Shown here piece after piece: positions 37,101-49,693 of a stretch of 64,000 bases of DNA. The DNA is from Panax quinquefolius (lineage: Eukaryota; Streptophyta; Magnoliopsida; Apiales; Araliaceae), in the NCBI GenBank assembly GCA_020205615.1, contig CM035165.1, forward strand, positions 91,574,005-91,638,004, read 5' to 3'. The position numbers were made by a program, and so were the translations under genes. The stretch's first letter is position 1; each line of letters opens with the position of its first letter. The notes below the pieces were generated by a model. That model was not told where the DNA came from. It searched no databases and worked only from the letters and a program-made list of their open reading frames with translations.

Positions 37101-37483
37101 TTTTAACTTTATCGATTAAAGTCGATTATATTCAGATATCATCACGTGGGTACCTAGAGTTTTCATCTCCATCTCTATTATTTGTAAATTATACGAAATT
37201 AGTCTTTGACAATATCGTATTCAGATTATATACGATCTTCTACTCAACACGCCGCCTACCACGCTCGCTTTTTCTAGGATGGCATGGTCGAACATGTCTT
37301 TCAAACGAGTCTCCTCTTGAGTTCTTCAAGCTCTTCCCACATTCTTTGCTCCATTCGAATTTTGTATCTCTACGAGTCATTGCGTTAATGGAATAGCGAT
37401 TCGAGAATATCCTTCAACGAATCTCCGATAATAACCAACTAAGCCTAGAAAGCTACGATTTCGATTCTCGACTTAAGTTGTTC
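37101..37483 (-). pseudogene. RNase H and linker fragments of element D
   Basis: Decayed pieces match element E at 46355-46560 (linker before integrase) and 46900-47040 (YRRFVEGFSRIATP region, end of RT). A large part between them is missing. No frame is usable. Confidence 0.7.
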
Positions 37484-37850
37484 TCAATCGTGACTCATAT
37501 CCCAACCTTGGATAGACGTTACAATGACACCTATCGCTTTACTATCGCGACGAATATGGCGCCCCCTACGGAGAGTCCGGCTTTGGTGCATTTCACAAAG
37601 GAAGTCACCGGATAAAGGCTCGGTACCAAATTTATAGTTGAATTTTAACTCCTCGAAGTTCAATAGAGCCATTCGATATGAGATTTTAGAAATGAGTTTT
37701 GTACCGGGTTCAAAGTCGATACAAAATTTAATATCAGGCTTTGGGAGTAAACCAAGAAATTCTTCAGGAAATACATCAGGAAAAATCAATAACAACAGGA
37801 ATATTATTCAAATCTGACGTGTCTTTATTCAAATCCATAACATGGACTAA
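37484..37850 (-). pseudogene. Start of RT of element D with an inserted segment
   Basis: FPDVFPEEFLGLLPKPDIKF, GTKLISKISYRMALLNFEEL is the N-terminal RT segment. It then runs into an unrelated stretch (about 37505-37616) that also occurs in element F at about 54045-54145 in another position. The catalytic part of RT is absent. Confidence 0.75.
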
Positions 37851-38447
37851 GAAAACTTAACATCCGTAATAAACGAATGACTTCATGGCTTGATATGAAA
37901 ATGTTTGACTACAATGGTTTGATTACTTGAATTTGAATAACAGGTTGCTTAGGAATATGAAAACTAACAACCTTACGAAAGTAATCAATTTCGGTATGAT
38001 GAGTAGTTAACCTTAAAATCACATCAAAAGCAAATATCTCTATAGAAATAAGGTTAACAGGTAATGTGATAGTGCCAACTGAATCAAGCAAGATTTCTAA
38101 ACAACGGATGTAATGAAAGTTTCTCCTAACGGAGTCTCCATAAATAGGTCAAAGTCTAATTTCTCCGTAGTCAAGTTCAAACGTTGAGCGCAAGCAAGAG
38201 AGATAAAAGAATGGGTAGAACCGGTATCTAGTAAGGTATAAACTTCGCAAGAATTTATAACAAACGCTCTTCCAAGAACCGTTGACTTTGACTTTTCTGG
38301 GACATCCTTTTGAGTCACCATTCCCGCTGGACTGGGTTTCGATATCGTACTATCTCGAGTGATATGTCCTTCTTTTCCACAATTATAGCATACCTTAAAC
38401 TGTTGTGGGGGCCAATGATATGTCCCTCTTTCCAAGATTTGTAACAT
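37851..38447 (-). pseudogene. Protease and second zinc knuckle of element D
   Basis: [14 protein letters not shown] is a CCHC knuckle with Ser for the last Cys. The retropepsin site LLDTGSTHSFISLACAQRLN follows, then LTTEKLDFDLFMETPLGETF, a stop at 38096, and LISIEIFAFDVILRLTTHH. The active site is the best preserved in family 1 here, but the domain is split by a stop and small changes. Confidence 0.85.
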
Positions 38448-39500
38448 ACGACCGATGGTCTTTCTCCTCCTTGGAACCCGATTACTCCGGCGCCGACGTC
38501 TTCACATGGTCGTTATTGAATCTCCTCTTTTAAAATCTCCTCCCGACTCGCTTCTTCTATTTTCATGGGCTACAATTACCACCAGAGTGGTTACCGCCTT
38601 TGTCCGTATTCTTCTTTCTCCATTTGGTTATCGTTATTTCGATGATCGCTATCTTGGTATGATCCTCGGTTATGGTCCCTCGGTTGAACGTACTCGTTAT
38701 CTCGCTCTAACAACCGAGCCCCGCTGACAACATCCGAATAGAGAGAAAATTTATGAGAAATGAGATCTTGACGTATGTCGGGTTTCAAACCTCTCGTAAA
38801 CATCCACGTCATACGTTCCTCATTCTCCACCAAATGAGGTGCAAACTGGATAACTCGCAAACTTTGCCTCGTCATTGAGACACCGCCATGTTGTTTCGCT
38901 CCGCCTAATAAACTCCACTTCCTTCATATATTTAACACTTTCGTGAAAGTATTTGTCATTAAACCGCTTTCAAACGCCTCTCCCATGACATACGCCGAAA
39001 ATTTGGATGGGTACGCTTCATGATTCACTGAAGTCCGCCTCGCGCCACGGAACATAAAGGTGGCGAATGGAACTTTTGTTCTCTGTGCATCCCAAGACAT
39101 CGAATATCTTGGTAATTTGTTTGACCCACGTCTCGCCTTTAATCGGATCCATCTTTCCCCAATTCGGTGGTCCCAACTCTTTGAATCGCTTGTTGTAACC
39201 ACCCGTGAATTGCTATCATTTCTCCTATATTTTGAACACGAGTCTCCTAAATCGATTTTGCATGAATCGCAAAAAACTTCTAAACATCCCCTCGTTCATC
39301 ATCATTCGGTGGTGTTGTTTGTTCATGGAGGTACATTGCCACTGTTGCACATTCTCCTCGTTGGTAAAGACAGCATCTCCACGGTCTCATTTACTCCATT
39401 GTTAATATTCTCAATCGACATTCTCAAACATCGTCATAAAACAAGGGTTAATTAAGGAAATCAATATATCACATAATATCCCTATATACTTAACCAACTA
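38448..39500 (-). pseudogene. Gag of element D
   Basis: Fragments in several frames include [40 protein letters not shown] and [20 protein letters not shown]. These match the gag of element C. The first knuckle and the Arg-rich linker lie at about 38440-38600. Several frameshifts. The primer site region lies at about 39595-39607. Confidence 0.8.
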
Positions 39501-39609
39501 ACAAATAAGCTTAGGTAGGACACACTAGCGAAGAATTTACTCGCCTCTCCCTCCTAGTTCTATTCCCGATCTCCGCCAGAGAGATCATATCCCTAAGCTC
39601 GATACCAAC

Positions 39610-42353
39610 CGTGACGCCCCAAAATAGGTCCATTCCATCCAACCCATTTCGAGTCGCCAAATACATGGTACGTAAATAACTACAACTTTATTATTACAAC
39701 ATATAAAGCTGTGAGTTTAAATACGAGATATTGCCATCTGCATAATATCCACACGCAAATAAATCCCCATCATAATTATTGATACATTATTTTACAAAAT
39801 GGTGAGGACTACTAAACAACTCTCTCTAGAACCTTCATTCCATACCCCGACTAGTATTTCGCTACATTCTCGCCTCCCGAGAAGAAAAATGGAACAACAA
39901 GAAAAGGGTGAGCTCAACTAGCTCAATAAAAGAATATTATGACTAAGATAATATACAACAAATTATCGTTAGTCTTCAACAGGAAAAATCTAATAGAATA
40001 CAATAGACGACAAATTTTAAATCAACAACTACAATGTGAAACAACAATTCATTAGAAGAGTTAAGTAGAGAATGCAAACTACTATCTTCTATATATGAAT
40101 TTAAAAGTTCATCGTCGATATTTTATCCTGTAACATCAATCAATATTCATCTCAAATCAAATATTCATCTTTGCACTACAGCCAAAGATATTCATCGATC
40201 GATTCATGTTCATCTCAACACTGCTCATCTTTTGCACTACTACCAAAGATATTCATCAAGAAATCATTCATCTTCGCACTAACAGCCAAAGATATTCAAT
40301 AATATCATCATTTAAGACCGAAGATGATGAAAAATATTTTTAAAGAAACGAATCCAAAGTGAAACAAAATGACAAGGATTAAGGATTAAGGATTCGTACT
40401 TTGTTTTTTATCCACGCCCAAAAATACCTCAAAAATAATCATAGGTGTAAAATTCAATAATGATCAAAACATGGATACAATCAAAGCTAGTATCCGTAAT
40501 AGATATTTTAGATTTAAAAGAAAATTTTCATTTTTTGGTGAAATAGTGCCGTATTCGTGAATAAGGTCAGTAGATAGTGAATAAAGTCCAGATACGTGAA
40601 TAGTAACTCCGACACCAAAAGATAGAAATTTCCAAAAAAACATCTTCACGCTTCACTTAATAGTACTCGTGAATAAGAACTTCGTGAATAGTAACTCATG
40701 AATAGTAACTTCGTAAATAGTAACTCATGAATAAGTAACTCCGACATGAAAAAGTTCCAAATTTGATAAAAGTTCCAACCAATATTTCAAAGATAATGAT
40801 ATTGAAGAAATAATATCATTTGAGAAGAAAATAACATCCCTTACCTCGAAAGACAAGATTTTAGTCAAAACACAGGATAAAGCTATGACTTGAACTCAGC
40901 ACCGTATAGCAATACTCAAAGTATACACAAAATACTCACAAGAATACGCTTCGATAATATAGAGAGAGAAAACTTGGATTTCGGTGTGATTTTCAATTCT
41001 AACCCAAGACCCTATTTATAGAAAATCGCTGTAACACCAAAAGTAGAAAATTGAATATAATAATATTATTTATAAACAAAATTCCTTAGCCCACCTTTGA
41101 AATCTGATTTCAGCCATAGCACATGTTAAATGAGGTTCACAAACTCACCAAAAACGCTTTTTCTCAAAATAATTAATTAAACCTCCTAAAATCAATTATT
41201 TTAACTTCAAAACTTCAATAATTCATAATAAATAGCTCTTTTGTCGAAAATTCGAATCTCGCGACTTTTTATAGGAAATTCAATTCTCTACAACTTTGCA
41301 GAAGAAAGTTTTTCCAAATTCCAAACAGAAATTGGACCGAAATCCACAAACTAGACGATTTTATGTTTATAATCAAATTTCTATTAATAATTGTGTCCAC
41401 CAACACACAAAATATGTGTTAAACATTTATTACCACAAAAATACTCTTCCTCCTCATATACTCATATATCCCACATTCATTATAAAAATATCACCGTTAA
41501 TATATTATTAAAATAATATATTTAAATAAATTATTTTATCGTAAAAAGATAAAATATTAATTTTCAACAATTGTCACATTAAAATTTTCTCCATCTATAT
41601 CCACATAAAATCAATATTTTCCTCATCATATAAATCAATAATTAATTATTCACAAATAATATTACAGAATCACAAGATCTTGGCAACTGTGCCGCTAGTT
41701 CTGAGAAAGAGGGCTTTCCAATAAGAATTTATTCTTACTTGCAAGTAAATTAGGTGACCAAACCTCTCCTTGTACGTAACTTTCTAGACATTGCCAATAA
41801 TGTTATCTAATAATATTATTCAGATAATATGAATTATTGCTTCGATAATGAAAAATAATGTGTAATGACAATTATCAAACAACAAAGAATATAAAATATC
41901 AACGCAAGCAATTATTAACTCAATAAAATACTAAATAAAGAATTATCAGAACCATTATTGAGTAGTGCCCTTTACGTAAGAATCAATAATTGGTGCAATA
42001 CCGCAAAGCTATCGCTTCAACAACGCCAGATTAGTGTGTTTTAACCACAAGGGTATTCCAACAAGATAACGGTGAATAACTACGCCTGTTATTTATAAAC
42101 AACTTATATTTGTCGTTTTCTTCATCCAATCGATTTCAAGTTATGGGACCCAATAAAGATCTGCGCCGTCGCATTTAATATTCCCCACAAAGATTTAATA
42201 TTCCACGCACCAAATGAATATTTTATAACCACTTGTTTATTCAAAATATTTATGTATTTTACCCATAACTATCCACATTAATCAAATCCACCCTTATTAT
42301 TTCAAAATAATAAATAAAGGAAATTCCTTTTATTTAAAAAATTCGGTCTTACA
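39610..42353 (-). repeat. 5' LTR of element D
   Basis: The partner of 33860-36603 with the same length and many small differences, a good number of them at CG sites. GATACCAACC just outside (39601-39610) is the complement of the primer site. TATA box (CTATAAATAG on the - strand) at 41012-41021. Confidence 0.93.
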
Positions 42354-42436
42354 CCACGTATGTCGTATTACATGTATAAAGTTATTCCAATGTAATAATA
42401 AGTAATCGGAAAAAGTCGTGAAATTAAGATCGATAA

Positions 42437-44880
42437 TGTGACGCGCCCCAAAATTAGGTATACATCACCCATCTTGGGTCGCCACTTACATGGTATGTAA
42501 TTTAATACAACTTATTAACATAAGCTGTCTTCATATAATACGACATAAATCGTGAGTTTAAATACAAATATCGTCTACTAGATATTATACAAACTCAAAC
42601 AAAAAGTCCTCATTACAATTATTATCACATTATTTCACGAATAGTGAGGACTACTAATGCTATCTTGAGGACCATCACTCGCTTCCCCGACTCGTCCCGG
42701 CCTATATTCTCATTTCCAAGAGAAACGGTGAAAGAAAGGGTGAGCTCAACTAGCCCAAGAAGAAATATTATGACTAAGATAATGCGAATAAATTATCAAT
42801 AGTCTTCAACAATGTTAAACCGATAAAATACAATAGACAACCAGTTTAAGCTGCATAGTGAATATGCAATCCATTAAAAGAGTCAAGTAGAAAATAAAAT
42901 CTACTATCTTTTATGATTTAAAAGGTTTTTCATCTTTGTTATATTTGAGACTCACTTTTAATAAATAATCCACATCATCGAATCACCCCCCGCACTACGG
43001 CCAAGGATATTCTTTAGTATCACGACCACAATTATTCCCGCACTACGGGCCAAGAATAGTTGTGTATTCATTAATGGTCATGATTATGCCAACAATCGTC
43101 CATCAATGCACTACTACTAATCGAGGATTTTTACCACATCATTTGTAACATTACTACCATGATTACAATCGAATGATCCCCGGTCATAATCATACCAAGT
43201 CCATCCATGCTCTACAAAGCCACGTATGACTTTAAAAAAATATAAACATGAGGATGATGACAATGATATAAGAATTCAATAAAACAAGTTCAAGAATTAT
43301 TTTATCCGGGAATTATTAACGTCCAAATTGTCAACATGATCATTGCTTTGTAGAGTAAAATTCAAGAATGATCGGAAGAATATTTCCATGAAAAGATATC
43401 TTTGGATGAAACGCAAATATCAAGGATATTCTACTAATTTCATGGAGTATAAGTCAAAGTTTTAACCAACTGGGTATAATAAAGAATGGAATAACAAAAG
43501 AAATCACCATGCATGCGGTACTTAGCATTGATGATAAAAGTTATTCCAATGTAATAATAATAACGGAACCAGTCGGTGAAATTCACACCAAGCGGGATGT
43601 TCCAATGTAATAATAAAGATGGAACAGATCCGGTGTAAAACACATGTATAGGATATTCCAATGAATGATAAAGATTTTAACCAGTCGGTGTAAAACACAC
43701 ATGCATGGATGTTCCAATGTAATAATAATAAAGATTTTAACCAGTCCGGTGTAAAACACATGCATGAACAGGATGTTCCAACAGGATAATAGAAGAATGT
43801 CACCAAGTATAGGGTAAACCAGCGTGATACAAAAGTTATTCCAATGTAATAATAAGCAATGGAATAACATAAGGATTTCACCAAGTATAGGGTGTCTGCC
43901 GACATACAAGTTATGTATAGGGTATGCCACTTTTACAAAGTTATTCAACAGAATAATAGTGAATGGAATAATGAAGTTCTCTTCAAGAAAGAAGAATAAC
44001 ACCCTTCATAGTAAAAAGAACCGAATATAGAAGTAGTGAAGTAGTAGAATACTCTTCTTCTTTCTATAACTTTCTCTCTATAGCTTATCTCTATAATTTC
44101 TCTCTAGAGTTTCAATGAAATTAAGTAAGAAAATAATGAAGGAATGAGCTTCTATTTATAGGAAAATGGAATGCATAGTAACTAATCCATGAACGGTCCA
44201 GATTGATTTACTTTAATCTGACGGTCCATATTTAAAGCAAAATCTTTTAAATAAAATATAATATATTCTATTTATATAAAAACATTTTACTATGCAAACA
44301 CTATGCAAAACACTATGCAAAATACTATGCAACACTATGCATAATAAAATATAATATATTTTATTTATAAAATAACTTTAATAAAGTATTTACATTTTAT
44401 ATAAAAAGATGTTTCGCTTTTATTACGTTAATAATACTGAATAAAACAAAAAGTCATTATCGCTATAATAATTAATTGACAATAATGGAATCAAACCGAG
44501 TGACTTCTCACATAAGCATCAATAATCAATACTGGTGTGCTACTTATGCAACCACATGTGACATCGTACTTTTACTACTGAAAGTAGTTCAACAAAGATC
44601 AACCAGTAAAACTTCCGCCGTTATTTCAATAACATATTTTTGTCGTTTTCTCAACCCGATAATAATTCATTGTGGGTCCACCAATGATTGAGTAGTTATA
44701 TTTAATATTCCCGCTAAACCGAATATTCCCCGACCAATCGAATATAATATAACCACTTGCATACTTTGCAAAATTTATAAATATTACCCACAACTATAAC
44801 ATTATATCAAATTATTCCATAATATTCAAAAATAATATTTATAGAAAATTCATCTTTATTTATAAAAGTGGGGTCTTACA
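42437..44880 (-). repeat. 3' LTR of element E
   Basis: On the - strand TGTAAGACCCCACTT to GGGGCGCGTCACA. It belongs to the GGAACATCC-repeat subfamily, with the array at 43540-43800. TATA box CTATAAATAG (- strand) at 44152-44161. The polypurine complement ACCTCCCTTCTTATG follows. Confidence 0.93.
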
Positions 44881-46262
44881 ACCTCCCTTCTTATGAAATT
44901 TCGCCCTCGAAATTAGGGTACGACACGGTATGTTGAAGAGGTAAGGATACCTTGATTTCATTTTGATTCTAACTCCCAAGTCATTTCCTCAACATCGTGG
45001 TTCCTCCACAAAACTTTGACTTGAGGTATAATAACTTGGAGCGTAGAATATGTTCCTTCTTATCCAAAATTTGAACGGGAACCTCTTCATACGCCAAATC
45101 TTCCGCTTATTTCGTCCTGGTTTTAACTCAATAATATGGTTCGGTCTTTCACATATTTACGTAACATGGATATGTGAAAAGCGTTATGAACACGAGACAT
45201 ATTTCAAGCAGAAAGCGAGTCTATATAGCCACGTTCCTACTCGATCGAGGATTAAAAATGGACCGATGAATCGAGGATTAAGTTTTCCTCTCTTTCCAAA
45301 TCTTGTAACTCCTTTCCATGGAGCAACTCTTAACAACACATGATCTCCTATATCAAATTCCACGTCCTTTCGATGAAGATCAGCATAACTCTTTTGTCGA
45401 TTTTGTGAGGTTTTTATACGTTGTCGGATCGTTTGAATCTTTTCAGTAGTCATACGTACCAACTCCGGTCCCAACAACGTTGCTTCACCCACCTCATCCC
45501 AGCATACTGGAGAACGACACTTTCTTCCATACAACGCTTCGAATGGAGCCATGCCAATACTTGCTTGATAACTGTTGTTGTAGGAAAACTCTACCAATGG
45601 TAAGAACTTGTCCCAACTCCCCTTGAAATCAAGAACACAGAGTCTTAATAGATCTTCAAGAGTTTGAATAGTCCTCTCCGACTGTCCGTCCGTCTGAGGA
45701 TGATATGCCGAGCTAAATCGTAAGTCTGTGCCCATAGCTTTTTGCAAACTAACCCAAAATCGTGAAGTGAATCTTGGGTCTCGATCAGAAACTATGGATA
45801 CTAGAGATACCATGCGTCTTACAATCTCGTTTATGTACATACTGAAGCAAGACGTTCAAGTGTATAAGTTTCTCGTTTCGGTAAGAAATGAGCGGACTTG
45901 GTCAATCTATCAACAATGACCCAAATCGCATCAATGCCTTGAGAAACCTTAGGGAGACCCCAACGAAATCCATGGTAATGTGCTCCCACTTCCATTACGG
46001 AATTTCAAGTGGTTGCAATGAACCTTTTGGTACTTGATGCTCCGCTTTAACTCGTTGACAAGTTAGACACCTTGAGATAAACAACGCTTATCTCTCTCTT
46101 CATATTGCTCCACCAAAATGTATGGCGAATATCATGATACATTTTGGTACTCCCGAGATGGATTGCAAATGGTGTGTTGTGCGCCTCCATCATGATATTA
46201 TACTTTAAATCGTGGTCGTTAGAACACAAAGTCCGGAGTCGACTCAAGTATTCCTTCTTCAT
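44881..46262 (-). pseudogene. Integrase of element E
   Basis: The 218-codon frame 45184-45840 starts inside the core and keeps the second Asp (VSDRDPRFTSRFW) and the Glu (HPQTDGQSERTIQTLEDLL). It continues with WDKFLPLVEFSYNNSY and the GPY/F part GKLNPRFIGPFLILDRVG. The first-Asp part lies upstream in another frame (about 45860-45980). Zinc-domain pieces HNTPFAIHLGSTKMYHD and FWWSNMKRE lie at 46080-46180. The chromodomain-like tail (44930-45180) is out of frame. At least three frameshifts, so inactive as read. Confidence 0.9.
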
Positions 46263-47030
46263 CGATTCTTGCTTCCTAAGATAGCACCCTCTTGCACTTT
46301 CTTCCTCATACGCATCGCCTCAGTGTCCTCAGAAGCTTGGAGAGCTTTAACTTTATTGATTAAAGTCGGTTCTACTCGTATATTCGCTATCATCACGCGC
46401 GTCCTCAGAGTCTTTAACTCTATCTCCATCCTTTGCAAGTCACACAAAATGGGCCTTTGTGTTGACAATAACGCACTCGCATGCTTGCATACGATCTTCT
46501 ACTCAATGCATCACTACCACGTTCGCTTTTCCAGGATGGTATTGGATGGTATGATCATAATCTTTCAGCGATTCAAGCCAACGTCGTTGTCGCATGTTGA
46601 GTTCCTTTTGAGTAAAGAAATATTTGAGGCTTTTATGATCCGTGAAGATCTCCACTTTCTCCCCATACAAGTAATGCCTCCAAATTTTAAGTGCAGAAGA
46701 TAATAATTTGCTAACTCCGGATCATGAGTAGGATAATTCCTCTCATATTCTTTGAGTTGTCGCGAGGCATAAAGCTATAACTTTTCCATGTTGCATAAGA
46801 ACACATCCCAACCCTTTGCTCAAGCATCACCTTTGTAGATGACAAATCCCTCCGAGCCGGATGGTATTGTCGTAGCAGTCTTTGAAATAAATAAGTCTCT
46901 TGAGTTCTTGAAAACTCTTCTCACATTCTTCACTCCAACCGAACTTTGTATCTTTTCGAGTCGGTGAGTCGATGGAGTAGCGATTCGAGAAAATCCTTCC
47001 ACGAATCTCCGATAATAAACCACTAAACCG
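46263..47030 (-). pseudogene. RNase H and linker of element E
   Basis: The - strand contains decayed GYRRFVEGFSRIATP-type connection sequence (YYRRFVEGFSRIATP, about 46985-47020), ATTIPSGSEGFVIYKGDA and the tether [15 protein letters not shown] region near 46610-46650. The linker MEIELKTLRTRVMIANIRVE lies at 46370-46440. Multiple frameshifts. Confidence 0.8.
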
Positions 47031-47830
47031 AGAAAGCTACGTACTTGGCCATCGATTTAGGTTGTTCCCGACTTTGAATAGCTTCAATCTTTGCTAGGTC
47101 AACAGATATTCCATGACTTGATACCACGTGTCCAAGGAATGCTACTTCTTGAGCCGTAACTCGCATTTCTTCAACTTGGCATAAAGCTTATATTCACGAA
47201 GCTTTTGGAGTGTCACCTCAAGTGTTGCTCATGATCTTCACGGCTTTTGGAATAAATAAGGATGTCATCAATAAAGACGACCACAAAGTGATCTAAATAT
47301 TCCTTGAATACTCGGTTCATCATATCCATGAAGGCAAAGGGAGCATTAGTCAATCCAAAGGACATGACTAGGAATTCATAATGCCGTCATCGAGTTCTAA
47401 AAGTCGTCTTTGGAATGTCGGTGGTTCTAATCTTCAATTGGTGATATCCGGACGAAGATCAATCTTTGAAAAGAATTTGGCTCCTGCATTGGTCAAACAG
47501 TCATCAATACGTGGCAATGGATACCTATTTTTGATGGTGACATGATTCAACTCCGATAATCAATACAAAGTCGCATACTCCCATCTTTCTTCTTCACGAA
47601 TAGAACAGAGCACCCCAAGGAGAAGTACTAGGACGAATAAAGCCAATATCTAACAATTCCTGCGGTTGGGTCTTTAACTCCTAAAGTTCAATAGAGCTAT
47701 TCGATATGGGCTTTGGAAATAGGTTTTGTACCGGTGTTCAAGGTCGATACAAAATTCAATTTCACGCCTGGGGTAGGCGGGAAGTTCTTCGGAGAATACG
47801 TCAGAAATTTATTAACAATAGAAATATCGC
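47031..47830 (-). pseudogene. Reverse transcriptase of element E
   Basis: The - strand carries RT motifs over several frames. The active site [11 protein letters not shown] (about 47247-47280) is intact, unlike in element [24 protein letters not shown] sequence (about 47310-47370) precedes it. The start of RT is at 47697-47830. Frameshifts near 47380, 47440, 47550 and 47640 break the frame. Confidence 0.85.
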
Positions 47831-48410
47831 TCAAAACCGGCGTATTTTTGTTTAAATCATGATATGAGCTAAGAAAGCTTGACATCCATTTTTCAATAAA
47901 CGAATAGCTTTATGGCTTGAGATGACCGTGATTAATTTTAATGGTTTGGTCGTTTGAATTTGCATAATAGGTTGATTAGGAATATGAAAACTATGAACCT
48001 TACGAAAACAATCAATTTTTGCATGATAAGTAGTTAACCAATCAATCCAGAATCACGTCAAATGCAAGTATTTTTAATGAAATAAGATCGATGGGTAATG
48101 TGAGGGTACCGATTTGAACCAAACAAGACTTATAAACATTGGATGTAATGAAGGTTTCTCCCAACGGAGTTTCCACAGATAAGTCAAAGTCTAATTTCCC
48201 GAGTCAAATTTAATCGATGAGCGCAAGTAGGAGAAATAAAAGAATGGGTAGAAACCAGGTATCAAATAAAGTGTAGACTTCATTAGAGTTTATGATAAGC
48301 TTACCCGTGATGACCTCATTCGGGTTCCTTGCTTTCTCTGGGAGGTCACAACAAACGCCTCCTTCAGACTAACGGTTTGACTTTTCGGGACGGCCTTTGG
48401 TGCCTCTATC
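47831..48410 (-). pseudogene. Protease of element E
   Basis: The - strand matches the family-1 protease of elements C and D. The active-site codons are disturbed: ACCTGGTTTC replaces ACCGGTTC at about 48253-48262, shifting the frame within DTGS. The downstream VILxIDWLTTY region lies at 48030-48065. Confidence 0.8.
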
Positions 48411-49560
48411 CTAGTTGAATTTGTCTTGATGGCGACAAAATCGAGCTAAGTGACCTTCTCTTCCACAATTATAACATGTTTTGGACGACGACATAGGCGA
48501 TTCGGATGATGTGTCCCTCTTCTCCGCATTTGAAGCATATGATAGGTGGTCTTTCTCCTTCCTTAACAGTGGTCTTTGGTCCGACGTCTTTCCATCATTG
48601 TTGAATCTCCGTTTCTTGAAATGTCCATTCTTATTATTTTGTACGATTACCACGAAGTGGTTACCATATCGGCCCTGTTGATTCCCTCCACGCTTGTTGT
48701 CACCGCCGATGACTACTCGCTAGTATTATAACTTTGCTTACCGCTTTCTCTTTTAGTTGCGTTGACTCATTATCGCGCTCCACTAAGCGAGCCCTATTTA
48801 CAACATCTCGAATACAAACACGGTTTATGAGAAATAAGATGTTGACGATCTCCAACTTCAAACCTCTTAAAAACATTCGCGCCATTCTCTCTTCATTATC
48901 CACCAGTGGGACGAAACCGTGATAACTCCGCAAATTTTGCCTCGTATTGCGACACGGTCATATTGTTTTGTTCCAACTTGATAAACTCTACCTCCTTCAT
49001 GTGGCGAATACTTTCGGAAAGTATTTGTCGTTGAACGACTCTGGAACTTCTCCCAAGATATCTTGAAGACAAAGAAGTTGAGTACGCTTTTCCGATTCCC
49101 ACCCAATGTCGCTCTCTCGCATGCAACATAAAGGCGTGAAGGGAACCTTTGCTCCTCGGAGCATCCCAAGACATCAAATATCTTGGTAATCTGCTTTATC
49201 CATGCTTCCGCTTGTAAGTGGTTTTGGCTCTCCCTTAAACTCCGGTGGTCCCAGCTCCTTGAATTGTTTAGCGGTGACACCGAGAGTTTTCCGTGTTTCC
49301 ACCTACGTTTTGGGCAGAGTCGCTCTACTTTCTTTGTTGCATAAATCGCATAAAGCCCTCCGAACATTTGATCATTCATCATTTGGTCGGTGTTGTTGTT
49401 CTTGCATGAGGATTGTCGCCTTCACGATGCACATTATCCCGATTATTGATATGTGGTGAATCAACGATCGCTGTGCTCCATTGCTATTCTCAACATTTCT
49501 CGGATGTCATTTTCAGACATCGCCACAAAACAAAAGATTAATTGACATGTAACAATTATC
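48411..49560 (-). pseudogene. Gag of element E
   Basis: The CCHC knuckle CYNCGREGHLARFC (about 48440-48482) is intact. The first knuckle region is out of frame near 48520. Capsid fragments include [38 protein letters not shown] and LQAEAWIKQITKIFDVLGCS. The gag start is near 49525, in an MSENDIRE-like context. Several frameshifts. Confidence 0.82.
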
Positions 49561-49693
49561 TTTATATTCGACAAACCAATAAAATAAGACATAAACTTAG
49601 GTAGGTCATACTAGCGAAGGTATTCCCTGCTCTCCCTCCTAGTACTTTTCTCACATCTTAGCCAGGATCATATCCCTTAGCTTTGATGATTGT

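Larger units (their letters stand above)
33860..42353 (-). mobile_element. Gypsy element D (family 1), internally deleted
   Basis: Two 2744-bp LTRs (33860-36603 and 39610-42353) flank 3.0 kb of internal DNA on the - strand. CCACG at 33855-33859 and 42354-42358 is an exact target duplication. The internal region keeps gag, protease, the start of RT, a piece of RNase H and the integrase tail. The RT active site and integrase core are absent, so it is non-autonomous. Confidence 0.93.
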
